From Oryzisolibacter propanilivorax (GTDB lineage Bacteria; Pseudomonadota; Gammaproteobacteria; Burkholderiales; Burkholderiaceae_C): a stretch of DNA of 64,000 bases. Numbering within the stretch: position 1 is the first letter of the stretch; each line of letters opens with the position of its first letter. The stretch is from NCBI RefSeq assembly GCF_900103645.1, contig NZ_FNHP01000002.1, positions 124,001 to 188,000 of the forward strand. The letters run 5' to 3'. Shown here piece after piece: positions 1 to 8,249 of the stretch. The notes under the pieces are model-generated. The model saw nothing but the letters and a program-made list of their open reading frames with translations. It did no database searches and was not told the DNA's origin. The translations under genes were made by a program, and so were the position numbers.

Positions 1-807
1 GCCCTGCAGATGGTTTCCGGCCCCGACATCGCCGCCAACCTGGCCTGCGCGCGCACGCTGCTGGAGCAGGCCGCGCAGGCCGGCGCCGAGCTGGCCGCGC
101 TGCCCGAATACTTCAACGGCATGGGTCTGGACGAGCGGGACAAGCTGGCGCACGCCGAAGCCTTCGGCGACGGCCCGGTGCAGCAGTTCCTGGCGCGCGC
201 GGCGCGCGAGCTCTCCCTGTGGATCGTCGGCGGCACGCTGCCGCTGGCCAGCCCCGAAGCGGACCGCGTGCACAACAGCTCGCTGGCCTTCGATCCCGAC
301 GGGCGCTGCGTGGCGCGCTACGACAAGATCCACCTGTTCCGCCTCGACAACGGCAGCGAGCAGTTCGACGAGGCGCGCACCGTGGCTGCCGGCCACCAGC
401 CGGCGCACTTCGACCTGCGCGCGCGGGACGGCCACGCCTGGCGCGTCGGCCTGTCGGTGTGCTACGACCTGCGCTTTCCCGAGCTGTATCGGCAACACGC
501 GCGCGCCGGCTGCGACCTGCTGCTGGTGCCCAGCGCCTTTACCCACACCACCGGCCAGGCGCACTGGGAGGTGCTGCTGCGCGCTCGTGCCATCGAGAAC
601 CTGGCCTGCGTGCTGGCACCGGCGCAGGGCGGGCTGCACGCCAACGGCCGGCGCACCTGGGGCCACAGCCTGGCCGTGGACGCCTGGGGCGAACTGCTGG
701 CGCAGCGCGCCGAGGACGGGGCCGGCCTGGTGCTGGCGCAGCTGGACGCGGCGCGCGTGCAAAGCGCCCGCGCCCGGCTGCCGGCGCTGGCGCACCGCGT
801 GCTGTGA
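1..807 (+). CDS. Carbon-nitrogen hydrolase (nitrilase superfamily), 5' partial
   Basis: Amidase of the nitrilase superfamily, expected to hydrolyse a small amide or nitrile in the cytoplasm; the substrate cannot be told. The Glu-Lys-Cys triad is visible: Glu in LPEYF (codon at 106-108), Lys in RYDKIHLF (325-327) and Cys in SVCYDLRFPE (460-462). The frame is open to base 1 (codons Ala-Leu-Gln before the first ATG at 10), which matches the usual family start AALQM, so the true start lies upstream of the window and only a few residues are missing. The stop overlaps the GTG start of the following kinase gene by 4 bases, suggesting translational coupling. It resembles the Nit-type members found in betaproteobacteria, but no subfamily is assigned. 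Confidence 0.9.
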   Translation, partial: ALQMVSGPDIAANLACARTLLEQAAQAGAELAALPEYFNGMGLDERDKLAHAEAFGDGPVQQFLARAARELSLWIVGGTLPLASPEADRVHNSSLAFDPDGRCVARYDKIHLFRLDNGSEQFDEARTVAAGHQPAHFDLRARDGHAWRVGLSVCYDLRFPELYRQHARAGCDLLLVPSAFTHTTGQAHWEVLLRARAIENLACVLAPAQGGLHANGRRTWGHSLAVDAWGELLAQRAEDGAGLVLAQLDAARVQSARARLPALAHRVL

Positions 808-2900
808 GCCGCAGCGTTCTGCTCCTGCTGCCGCGCCTGCCGCCGCGCTGGGTCGGCCTGGCGCGGCGCGGCCTGGGCGCCTGGCGCCGCTGGTCGCTGT
901 GGGTGCTGCTGGGGGCGCTGGTGGCCGGGGTGCTGGTCACGCTGGTGTGGCTGGCCGGGCGCTATGAGGCCAGCCAGGTGCAGGACCGGCTGGACCGCGA
1001 CGCCGCCGAGGCCGTGGCCGACCTGCGCACCGCGCTGCTGCGCGACGTGCACGAGCTGCGCGCGCTGTCGTCTCCGACGGGCACACCGCTGGCCTGGGAG
1101 GGCGAGGCCAGCGAACTGCTCAGCCGGCGCCATGCGCTGGCGCGGCTGGAATGGCGCGACGCGCAGCTGCACGTCCGCCTGCAGGCGCTGTCGCCCTGGC
1201 ATGGCATGCCGGCACGCGGCAAGGAGCGCGACGGCGCGCACTCCGAGACGGGGCTGGCGTGCAACAACGCGCGCCGGCTGATGGGCCCGTCGTACGCCAG
1301 CAGCTACTTCCAGCCGCTGCCGATCGGTGTCGGCGCCGAGATGATGGAGCTGTGCCTGCCGCTGATCGACGGCGGGCGCGTGCAGGGCTTCGTGGTGGCC
1401 ACCTATGTGCTGCAGTCGCTGCTGACCGAGGTGGTGGCGCCGCAGCTGCGCCATGGCCAGGAGGTGTCGTTCACCGAGGCCGACGGCACGCGCCTCGCGC
1501 TGCTGGCCGGGCAGCGCCGCGGCTCGCGCGTGTTCACCGCGCGCCAGCTGTTCGATCTGCCAGGCAATGCCCTGGTGCTGCGCATGGACGGCTGGCACGC
1601 CGCGCCCAGTGTGTTCCCGAACGTGCTCACGGCGCTGGTCACCGCCATGTCGATCGCGCTGGTGTCGGTGGTGCTGGTGCTGGTGCGCGACATGCGCCGG
1701 CGCCTGCGCGCCGAGCGCGAGCTGGCCGAGGCGCTGGCGCTGCGCAAGGCGATGGAGAACTCGCTGGTCACCGGCCTGCGCGCGCGCGACCTGCAGGGCC
1801 AGGTGACCTATGTGAACCCGGCGTTCTGCGCCATGGTGGGCTTTGGCGCCGCCGAGCTGGTGGGCTGCAGCTTCCCGCCGCCCTACTGGCCCCCCGAGCG
1901 GCGCGAGGACTACAGCCGGCTGCAGCACGCGCGGCTGTCCCGCCAGGCCAGCCCGCCGGCACAGGGCTATGAGTCGCTGTTCATGCGCCGCGACGGCACG
2001 CGCTTTCCGGTCATGGTCTATGAGGCGCCGCTGATCGACGCCAAGGGCGCGCACACCGGCTGGATGGGCTCGATCCTGGACGTGAGCGAGCAGCGCCGCG
2101 CCGAGGAGCTGTCGCGTACCACGCACGAGCGGCTGCAGGCTACCGCGCGCCTGGCCACCGTGGGCGAGATGGCGTCGCTGCTGAGCCACGAGCTGAACCA
2201 GCCCCTGGCAGCCATCGCCAGCTACGCCAGCGGCTCGCTGAACCTGCTGCAAACACCGGACGGCGCGCCGCCCGCCGCGCAGGATCTGGCCGACGTGCAG
2301 GAGGCGCTGCAGCGCATTGCCGCCCAGGCCGGACGCGCCGGACGCGTCATCAAGAGCGTGCACGACTTCGTGCGCCGGCGCGCACGCACCCGCGAGGCGG
2401 TGGCGCCGCAGGAGCTGCTGGAGGCGGTGCTGCCCATCGTGCGCCTGCAGGCGCGCAAGCTGCAGGTCGAGGTCGAGGTCGAGGTCGAGGACGGCCTGCC
2501 GCCGGCGCTGTGCGACCGCACCATGGTCGAGCAGGTGCTGCTGAACCTGACGCGCAACGCCATGCAGGCCATGGAAGGCCAGGCGCAGGACGCCAGCGCT
2601 GCCTCGCCGCTGCTGCGCCTGCGCGTGCGCCGCGCTGCGGGCGGCGCGGCGCCGCGCTGGCTGGAGTTCGGCGTGGCGGACAACGGCAGCGGCATTCCCG
2701 CCGAAGTGGCGCAGCGGCTGTTCACGCCCTTCTTCACCACCCGCGCCGAGGGCATGGGGCTGGGCCTGAGCCTGTGCCGCACGGTGGTCGAGCAGCATGG
2801 GGGACATCTGGCCCACGCACCAGGCGCTGGCCGTGGTACGTTCTTCGTCTTCACGCTGCCGGCGGCGCCGGTGGCCGACGCCTCCTTTCCGACGACCTGA
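804..2900 (+). CDS. PAS-domain sensor histidine kinase
   Basis: Membrane-bound sensor kinase of 698 residues, probably phosphorylating the response regulator encoded next. A GTG start at 804 is chosen because the frame upstream is only the shadow of the nitrilase gene and the GTGA overlap is typical. Transmembrane segments lie near residues 31-53 and 270-296, enclosing a periplasmic sensor region of about 215 residues that I do not recognise. A PAS domain follows (about 312-430), then the H box with His462 in LLSHELNQPL, the N box (Asn585 in NLTRNAMQAM), G1 DNGSGIP (Asp626) and G2 GMGLGL (650). This is the FixL/DctB-like kinase arrangement. The signal is unknown. Confidence 0.9.
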   Translation: MSRSVLLLLPRLPPRWVGLARRGLGAWRRWSLWVLLGALVAGVLVTLVWLAGRYEASQVQDRLDRDAAEAVADLRTALLRDVHELRALSSPTGTPLAWEGEASELLSRRHALARLEWRDAQLHVRLQALSPWHGMPARGKERDGAHSETGLACNNARRLMGPSYASSYFQPLPIGVGAEMMELCLPLIDGGRVQGFVVATYVLQSLLTEVVAPQLRHGQEVSFTEADGTRLALLAGQRRGSRVFTARQLFDLPGNALVLRMDGWHAAPSVFPNVLTALVTAMSIALVSVVLVLVRDMRRRLRAERELAEALALRKAMENSLVTGLRARDLQGQVTYVNPAFCAMVGFGAAELVGCSFPPPYWPPERREDYSRLQHARLSRQASPPAQGYESLFMRRDGTRFPVMVYEAPLIDAKGAHTGWMGSILDVSEQRRAEELSRTTHERLQATARLATVGEMASLLSHELNQPLAAIASYASGSLNLLQTPDGAPPAAQDLADVQEALQRIAAQAGRAGRVIKSVHDFVRRRARTREAVAPQELLEAVLPIVRLQARKLQVEVEVEVEDGLPPALCDRTMVEQVLLNLTRNAMQAMEGQAQDASAASPLLRLRVRRAAGGAAPRWLEFGVADNGSGIPAEVAQRLFTPFFTTRAEGMGLGLSLCRTVVEQHGGHLAHAPGAGRGTFFVFTLPAAPVADASFPTT

Positions 2901-2901
2901 C

Positions 2902-3558
2902 ATGGACCCAGCCGCATCCGCCATTCCCGCCACGGTGTACATCGTGGACGACGACGCCGAGGTGCGCACCGCGCTGGCCTGGCTGCTGCGTTCGCGCCGC
3001 GTGCTCAGCGAGTCCTACGCCAGCGCCGAGGCCTTCGAGGCCATGCTGGCCGAACGCACCGCGCAGGGCCTGCAGCAGCGCCAGGCGGCGTGCCTGCTGC
3101 TGGATGTGCGCATGCCCGGCATGAGCGGCCTGGCGCTGTTCGAGCGCATGGCCGAGCGCGGCGAGATCGAGGCCATCCCCGTGATCTTCCTAACCGGCCA
3201 TGCCGACGTGCCCACGGCGGTGGCCAGCGTCAAGAGCGGCGCCTTCGACTTTTGCGAGAAGCCGTTTTCCGACAACGCGCTGGTGGACCGCATCCAGGCG
3301 GCACTGCAGGCCTCCGGGCAGCACCTGCAGGCGCGCCACGCGCGCCGCCAACTGGGGCGCAGGCTCGACGAGCTGACCGAGCGCGAGCGCGAGGTGATGC
3401 GCCTGGTGGTGGACGGCATGCCCAACAAGCTCATCGCCGACCAGCTGAACATCAGCGTGCGCACGGTGGAGGTGCACCGTGCGCGCGTGTTCGAGAAGAT
3501 GCAGGTCAAGTCGGCCGTGGAACTGGCCAACCTGCTGCGCCCGCCGTCATCGGCCTGA
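2902..3558 (+). CDS. FixJ-family response regulator with LuxR-type HTH
   Basis: Two-component response regulator of 218 residues. The receiver domain begins VYIVDDDAEVR, with the phospho-acceptor Asp68 in LLLDVRMPG. A LuxR/FixJ-type helix-turn-helix occupies about residues 150-215 (LTEREREVMRLVVDGM, then NISVRTVEVHRARVFEKM). The ATG at 2902 lies one base after the kinase stop, so the pair is co-transcribed and almost certainly forms one system. Regulators of this shape (FixJ, StyR, TmoT, TodT) control metabolic or respiratory genes. The only adjacent candidate target is the nitrilase gene upstream; the gene downstream is convergent. Confidence 0.92.
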   Translation: MDPAASAIPATVYIVDDDAEVRTALAWLLRSRRVLSESYASAEAFEAMLAERTAQGLQQRQAACLLLDVRMPGMSGLALFERMAERGEIEAIPVIFLTGHADVPTAVASVKSGAFDFCEKPFSDNALVDRIQAALQASGQHLQARHARRQLGRRLDELTEREREVMRLVVDGMPNKLIADQLNISVRTVEVHRARVFEKMQVKSAVELANLLRPPSSA

Positions 3559-3580
3559 TGGCCACGGGGCGGGCCGGGTG

Positions 3581-4234
3581 TTAGCCCTGGCCGCGCTCGC
3601 CCACGTAGATCTCGACGCGGCGGTTGCGCGCGCGGCCGTCGGCGGATTCGTTGCTGGCGATCGGCTCGCGCGAGCCGCGGCCCTCGACGTGGATGCGCGC
3701 GCCGTTCACGCCCAGGCTGGTCAGGTAGTTGCGCGTGCTGGTGGCGCGGTCCACCGACAGCGGGTTGTTGATGGCGTCGGTACCGGTGGAGTCGGTGTGG
3801 CCGACGATGCGCACCTCGGCCTGCGGGTTGTTGCGCAGGCCCTCGGCAAAGCGGTCCAGGATGGGCCGGAAGTTGGGCTGGATGTCGGCGCGGTTGGTGG
3901 CGAACGAGATGTCGCTGGGGATGTCCAGCTTCAGCTGGTTGTCGGCCGTCTGGCTGACCTGCACGCCCGTGCCCTGGGTGACGGCCTGCATGTCCTGGCG
4001 CTGGCGCTCCATGCGCTGCGACCAGATGTAGCTGCCCAGGGCTCCCACGCCAGCGCCGATCACCGCGCCCTTGCCGGCATGCCCGCCGGCCACGGCACCG
4101 ATGGCGGCGCCGCCCAGGGCGCCCACGCCGGCGCCGGTGGCGGTGCGGCGCTGGGTGTCGGTCAGGTTCATGTCGGCGCAGCCGACGGCCAGCAGGGACA
4201 GCGAAAGGCCGGCGACGAGAAGGGGTTTACGCAT
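3581..4234 (-). CDS. OmpA-family outer membrane lipoprotein
   Basis: Lipoprotein of 217 residues that should sit in the outer membrane and bind peptidoglycan. The signal peptide ends at a lipobox with Cys19 (LLAVGC). Next comes a glycine-zipper segment (about 31-70: GAGVGALGGAAIGAVAGG and a second Gly-rich stretch), then a C-terminal OmpA domain with the conserved VGHTDSTG and RNRRVEI elements. This is the YiaD/Pal-like architecture. A good Shine-Dalgarno (CAGGAG) precedes the ATG. The stop is 22 bases from the response regulator stop, tail to tail. Likely role: envelope integrity. Confidence 0.93.
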   Translation of the reverse strand: MRKPLLVAGLSLSLLAVGCADMNLTDTQRRTATGAGVGALGGAAIGAVAGGHAGKGAVIGAGVGALGSYIWSQRMERQRQDMQAVTQGTGVQVSQTADNQLKLDIPSDISFATNRADIQPNFRPILDRFAEGLRNNPQAEVRIVGHTDSTGTDAINNPLSVDRATSTRNYLTSLGVNGARIHVEGRGSREPIASNESADGRARNRRVEIYVGERGQG

Positions 4235-4374
4235 GGTTCAGCTCCTGTGATGGTGGGATGAAACCGGCGGCGGCATGCCGCGGCCGGTGTGCCGGGCAGC
4301 GTAGCCGCGGCCCGGCGGGCGCCGCTGTAGGACCGCGGGCAGGCCGGCCGCAGGGCAGGTGCGTCAACAGGCTC

Positions 4375-4521
4375 TCAGTCGCTCCGCTGCGCGCCGGCGT
4401 CCTCCGGCCGCTTCTGCTGCGTCGGCAGCTCGCCGCGCTTCCTGCCGGAAAACATGGTCCACCAGACGATGGCCAGCAGCAGCACCAGCGCCATCAATGC
4501 TTCAAGCAAAATCAGCCCCAT
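4375..4521 (-). CDS. Small single-pass membrane protein, 48 residues
   Basis: Short reading frame on the minus strand, below usual length cut-offs. It starts with ATG at 4521 after a purine-rich GGGGACAGG Shine-Dalgarno and ends with TGA at 4375-4377. The protein opens MGLILLEALMALVLLLAIVW, a clear hydrophobic helix, followed by WTMFSGRKRGE and a charged hydrophilic tail. The N-terminus lacks positive charge while the segment after the helix is basic, so the tail is predicted to be cytoplasmic. I recall similar short proteins (helix followed by WWTMFSGRK) in other Comamonadaceae but know no function. It lies divergent to mltA and co-directional with the OmpA-like lipoprotein gene. Confidence 0.7.
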   Translation of the reverse strand: MGLILLEALMALVLLLAIVWWTMFSGRKRGELPTQQKRPEDAGAQRSD

Positions 4522-4648
4522 GGCCTGTCCCCTGCCCGCCCGGCGGGCACCGCGATCCCTGGCGCGGGCGCCCGCCGCCCGCCTTGTCGTCCCAGTCCCC
4601 GCGATTGTCCCTGCTCGGCGCGCCTTCCCTGCCTACCGGAGCTGCTCC

Positions 4649-5788
4649 TTGACCCTGTCCCGCCTGATGCCGCTGCTGGCCGCCACCGTGGCGGCCGTCT
4701 GGCTGGCCGCCTGTACCACGCGCGTACCGCTGCCCCCGACCGCCCCGCCCGGCCCCGTGGCCGTACCGGCGCCGCCCAGCGGCCCGCTGACCGGCCAGCC
4801 GCCGGTCAGCAAGAGCCGCTGGGTGCCGGTGCCGTGGAGCGAGCTGCCAGGCTTCGAGACCGACGCGCTGCACGAGGCCTGGAATGCCTGGCTGCGCAGC
4901 TGCGAGCGACCGGCGCCGGCCTTCGTGCCGCTGTGCGGCGATGTGCGCCGCCTGTCCATCGCCAGCGAGGCCGAGCAGCGCGCCTGGATGCTCGGGCGCC
5001 TGCAGCCCTACCGCATCGAGTCGCTGGACGGCGTGCCCGACGGCCTGCTGACCGCCTACTACGAGCCCTTCCTGGAGGCCTCGCGCACGCCCGGCAACGG
5101 TTTCGACGTGCCCCTGTACCGCCCCCCGGCCGACCTGGGCGCGCGCCGGCCCTGGTACACGCGCCAGCAGATCGACACCCTGCCCGAGGCGCGCATGCAG
5201 CTGGCCGACCGGGCCATCGCCTGGGTGCGCGACCCGGTGCAGGCATTGGTGCTGCACATCCAGGGCTCGGGCCGGCTGCAGCTGCGCGAGGCCGATGGCA
5301 GCACGCGCGTGGTGCGCGTGGCCTTCGCCGGCACCAACGACCACCCGTACAAGAGCGTCGGCCGCTGGCTGCTCGACCAGGGCCTGGTGCGCGACGCCAC
5401 CTGGCCCGGCATCTGGGCCTGGGCGCAGGCCAACCCGCAGCGCGTGCAGGAGATGCTCTGGGCCAATCCGCGCTACGTGTTCTTCCGCGAAGAGCCCCTG
5501 TCCGGCCTGGACGCCGACTTCGGCCCGCGCGGCGCGCAGGGTGTGCCGCTGACGCCCGGGCGCTCCATCGCCGTGGACCGCGCCAGCATCCCCTACGGCA
5601 CGCCGGTGTGGCTGGCCTCCAGCGGGCCGACGGCGCAGCTGTCGCGCCTGGTGCTGGCGCAGGACACCGGCAGCGCCATCGTCGGCGCGGTGCGCGCCGA
5701 CTTCTTCACCGGCTGGGGCGAGCAGGCGGGCGAGCAGGCCGGCCGGCTGAAGCAGAACCTGCGCCTGTGGGCGTTGTGGCCCAAATAG
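4649..5788 (+). CDS. mltA: Membrane-bound lytic murein transglycosylase A
   Basis: Lipid-anchored enzyme that cleaves peptidoglycan glycan strands with 1,6-anhydro ring formation, on the inner face of the outer membrane. The protein has 379 residues from a TTG start at 4649, giving a normal lipoprotein signal ending LAAC (Cys22); the ATG at 4666 would leave only 15 residues before the Cys. Family signatures include LTAYYEPFLEAS, IQGSGRLQL, a FAGTNDHPYKS stretch and the C-terminal 3D domain (AQDTGSAIVGAVRADFFTGWG) with the conserved aspartates. The length matches MltA (about 365-400). The start choice is the least certain element. Confidence 0.92.
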   Translation: MTLSRLMPLLAATVAAVWLAACTTRVPLPPTAPPGPVAVPAPPSGPLTGQPPVSKSRWVPVPWSELPGFETDALHEAWNAWLRSCERPAPAFVPLCGDVRRLSIASEAEQRAWMLGRLQPYRIESLDGVPDGLLTAYYEPFLEASRTPGNGFDVPLYRPPADLGARRPWYTRQQIDTLPEARMQLADRAIAWVRDPVQALVLHIQGSGRLQLREADGSTRVVRVAFAGTNDHPYKSVGRWLLDQGLVRDATWPGIWAWAQANPQRVQEMLWANPRYVFFREEPLSGLDADFGPRGAQGVPLTPGRSIAVDRASIPYGTPVWLASSGPTAQLSRLVLAQDTGSAIVGAVRADFFTGWGEQAGEQAGRLKQNLRLWALWPK

Positions 5789-5837
5789 CAGTCAAGATCG
5801 CCTCCAGCCCTTGATCCGCAAGCGCCTGCAGCTATGA
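5787..5837 (+). repeat. Interspersed repeat copy A
   Basis: One of about nine copies of a roughly 50-base element in the window. Its hallmarks are a TCAA-type left end, a core GCCTCCAGCCCTTG, and a right end CAGCTAT followed by A-rich sequence. This copy begins at the mltA stop and its right end contains the ATG used by the next gene, so the repeat supplies that gene's start codon. Confidence 0.75.
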
Positions 5838-8041
5838 AACCAAGAGCATCCGACGGCCGCCAGCTTCTTCTGCCCGAGGCCCAGGCGCGCAGCGTGCTGC
5901 TGGCCGAGGCGGTGCTGGAGGCTGACGCCGCGCACGAGCTGGTCGCCGGCGCCGAGCGCCAGGACGCGCTGCGCCAGGCCGTCGCCAGCGCCCGCGCGCG
6001 CGGCGTGGACTGGCCCGGCCCCGGCGACGTGCTGGTGCCGCGCGCCCAGGCCCTGCTGGCGCACGCCGGCGCGCGCGCACCGCGCATCGCCGCGCTGGAC
6101 GCCGGCGACAACCGCTGGCGCTGGCTGGCGCGCGTGCTGCCGTTGGCGGTGCTGCTGGCCGGCGTGGCCGCCGACCGCATCGCCAACGCACACCGGGTGG
6201 ACCTGCTGTCGCCGCCGCTGCTGGCGGTGCTGGGCTGGAACCTGCTGGCCTACCTGCTGCTGGCCGCGCGCGCGCTGCACCGCCGCCTGCGGCCACGGGC
6301 CACCGCGGACGGCACCACCGCCGCCGGCATCGGCCCTGCCCCCGGCAACGCCAGCGGCCCCGCCGCCGGCATCGCCAGCAGCCTGCTGGCCGCGCTGGCG
6401 CGCCTGGGGGCGCCGCGGCGCGGCCTGGCCGGGCGGGTGGCGGCGCAGTTCCACGCCCGCTGGCTGGCGCACACCGCGCCGCTGCAGGCCACGCGGCTGG
6501 CGCGCGTGCTGCACCTGTGCGCCGCCGCCGCCGGCGCCGGGCTGGCGCTGTCGCTGCTGCTGCGCGGACTGGTGGTGCGCTACCAGTTCGGCTGGGAGAG
6601 CACCTTCCTGAACGCCGAGCAGGTGCACGCCATCGCGCGCGTGCTGTTCCTGCCGCTGACCGCGCTGGCCGGGCTGGAGCCGTTCTCGCTGGCCGAGGTC
6701 GCCGCGGCGCAGGACTTCGCCGGCAGCGGCGCCGCCGGCGCGCGCTGGGTGTGGATGTACGTCGGCCTGCTGGCGCTGGTGGTGATGCTGCCGCGCCTGC
6801 TGCTGGCCGCCTGGTGCCGCTGGCGCGAGGCGCGGCTGGCCGCGCGCTGCGCCCTGAGCATGGGCGCAGCGGCGTGGACTGCACTGCGCGACACGCTGCC
6901 GGCGCGGGTGCGGCTGGGCGTGGTCGGCGCCGATGCGTCCGGGGCCGCAGGGCTGGCGCAGCTGCTGGCACTGCACGCCGACCCGGCCGCGTTCGACCAG
7001 CTGCATGCCGTGCCGGCAGCCGACGCCGGCGCGTCCGCGGAGCCGGTGGAAGCGGTGCTGCAGCCCTGGGAGCCGGTGCCCGAGGCGCAGTGGCCCGCCG
7101 CCTGGCGCGACGCGCCGCTGCTGACCCTGCCCTGGCGCGACTGGGGCGCCAGCTGGCCGCTGGAGCCGGCGTTGCCCGAGCGGCTGGCCCCCGTACTGCC
7201 CGAACGCGCGGCGGCACTGGCACGGCTGCGCGACGCCTGGCAGGCGGGCAACCAACAGCGCTTCGCCCATGCGCTGGAACTGCTGGCGCGGCACCTGCGC
7301 GCCTGCGCCGCGCCGCCGGTCGGCGCCGACGCGCAGGAATGGCGCCGGCGCCAACTGCTGCAGTTGGAGGCGGCGCTGCGCGCCCTGCACCGGCTGCCAC
7401 GCGCGCATCCGGCGCCCGCTCCCGGGCGGGAGGAGGCGGGCCTGGACATGGCCGGCGGACCGGTCACGCCGACGCCCACGCCCGGGCCAGCCGCGGGCAC
7501 GGCGCCGGCGCAGCCTCCGGCGTTGGCCGACGCACGCCCCGCCGCGCTGCCGCTGCGCTCGGTGCTCGGCACCTCGGCCGGCGCCGCCGCCGGCGCGGCC
7601 GCTGGCGCCAAGGCCGGCGCGCTGATCGACCTGGGCCTGGGCGGGCTGAGCCTGGGCGCCGGCACCGCCCTGGGCGCGCTGCTGGGCGGCGCCACCGCCT
7701 GGACGCTGCAGGGCCGCCAGCGGCGCGGCGCGGCGGCCGAGGCACCGCAGGAGGGCGCCGCGCCCGACCCGCTGCGTGCCAGCGTCCAAGCCGCGTGCCT
7801 GCTGTACCTGGTGCTGGCGCACCAGCTGCGCCTGCCGCCGGACGCCCTGCGCGAGCAGGCCGAGGGCTGGGCCGCGCAGCTGGCGCCCGGCATCGCCGCG
7901 CGCTGGCCGGTGCTGCAGGCCGGGCTGACACAGCCGGCACCGCCCGCCGACCCGCTGGCGGCGCTGCTGGGTGAGCTGCTGCAGCAGGTGCTGCCCGCCG
8001 GTACTACGGCCGCGCCGCCGGCGCCTGACGCTATGGCTTGA
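5834..8041 (+). CDS. DUF2868-like membrane protein with C-terminal glycine-zipper (DUF3482-like) part
   Basis: Protein of 735 residues of unknown function. The first part resembles DUF2868 proteins: LLAEAVLEAD near the N-terminus and membrane segments near residues 98-118, 122-147, 225-248 and 305-330. Residues about 578-625 form a glycine-zipper membrane stretch (GTSAGAAAGAAAGAKAG, LGLGGLSLGAGTALGALLGG) like that near the end of DUF3482 GTPases. In related genomes, as far as I recall, DUF2868 and DUF3482 genes are adjacent; here they appear as one frame without a clear GTPase. A Gly-rich segment near residue 360 (GVVGADASGAAG) sits where a P-loop might be but lacks the GK[ST]. The start codon is inside a repeat copy. 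Confidence 0.65.
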   Translation: MKPRASDGRQLLLPEAQARSVLLAEAVLEADAAHELVAGAERQDALRQAVASARARGVDWPGPGDVLVPRAQALLAHAGARAPRIAALDAGDNRWRWLARVLPLAVLLAGVAADRIANAHRVDLLSPPLLAVLGWNLLAYLLLAARALHRRLRPRATADGTTAAGIGPAPGNASGPAAGIASSLLAALARLGAPRRGLAGRVAAQFHARWLAHTAPLQATRLARVLHLCAAAAGAGLALSLLLRGLVVRYQFGWESTFLNAEQVHAIARVLFLPLTALAGLEPFSLAEVAAAQDFAGSGAAGARWVWMYVGLLALVVMLPRLLLAAWCRWREARLAARCALSMGAAAWTALRDTLPARVRLGVVGADASGAAGLAQLLALHADPAAFDQLHAVPAADAGASAEPVEAVLQPWEPVPEAQWPAAWRDAPLLTLPWRDWGASWPLEPALPERLAPVLPERAAALARLRDAWQAGNQQRFAHALELLARHLRACAAPPVGADAQEWRRRQLLQLEAALRALHRLPRAHPAPAPGREEAGLDMAGGPVTPTPTPGPAAGTAPAQPPALADARPAALPLRSVLGTSAGAAAGAAAGAKAGALIDLGLGGLSLGAGTALGALLGGATAWTLQGRQRRGAAAEAPQEGAAPDPLRASVQAACLLYLVLAHQLRLPPDALREQAEGWAAQLAPGIAARWPVLQAGLTQPAPPADPLAALLGELLQQVLPAGTTAAPPAPDAMA

Positions 8042-8102
8042 AGTCAAAACCGACCCCAGCCCTTATAGGCAAAGGGCATGTAGCTATTTTTTCAGGAGCA
8101 AT
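8040..8102 (+). repeat. Interspersed repeat copy B
   Basis: Matches the family outline: GTCAAAACC at the left, CCCCAGCCCTTATAGGCAAAG in the middle and TGTAGCTATTTTTTCAGGAGCA at the right. It is visibly richer in A and T than the flanking genes. It lies between the DUF2868-like gene and the convergent MFS gene. The rest of this 208-base gap (8103-8249) shows no gene I can support. Confidence 0.75.
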
Positions 8103-8249
8103 TCAGCCCCCTGGTCGCGCTGCGCCCGCACGGCAGGGCATGCCGCTGGCGCAGCCCGGCACGGGCAGCCGCGCTGGCTGCGTGCACCGTCCACCAGTCG
8201 CAGCCATGCGGGACGACACCCTGGTTCCGGGGCTGCAACCTCCGCCTCC

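Noticed and set aside
2462-2492. Short tandem GTCGAG repeat in the kinase gene
   Set aside because: It encodes an alternating Val-Glu strand (VEVEVEVED) at the start of the ATPase region. It could be slippage-prone, but nothing shows that it varies.
462-2969. Long open frame on the minus strand across the kinase gene (835 codons)
   Set aside because: High GC leaves antisense frames open. Its sequence is Arg/Ala/His/Gln-rich with no domain, while the plus strand encodes a clear kinase.
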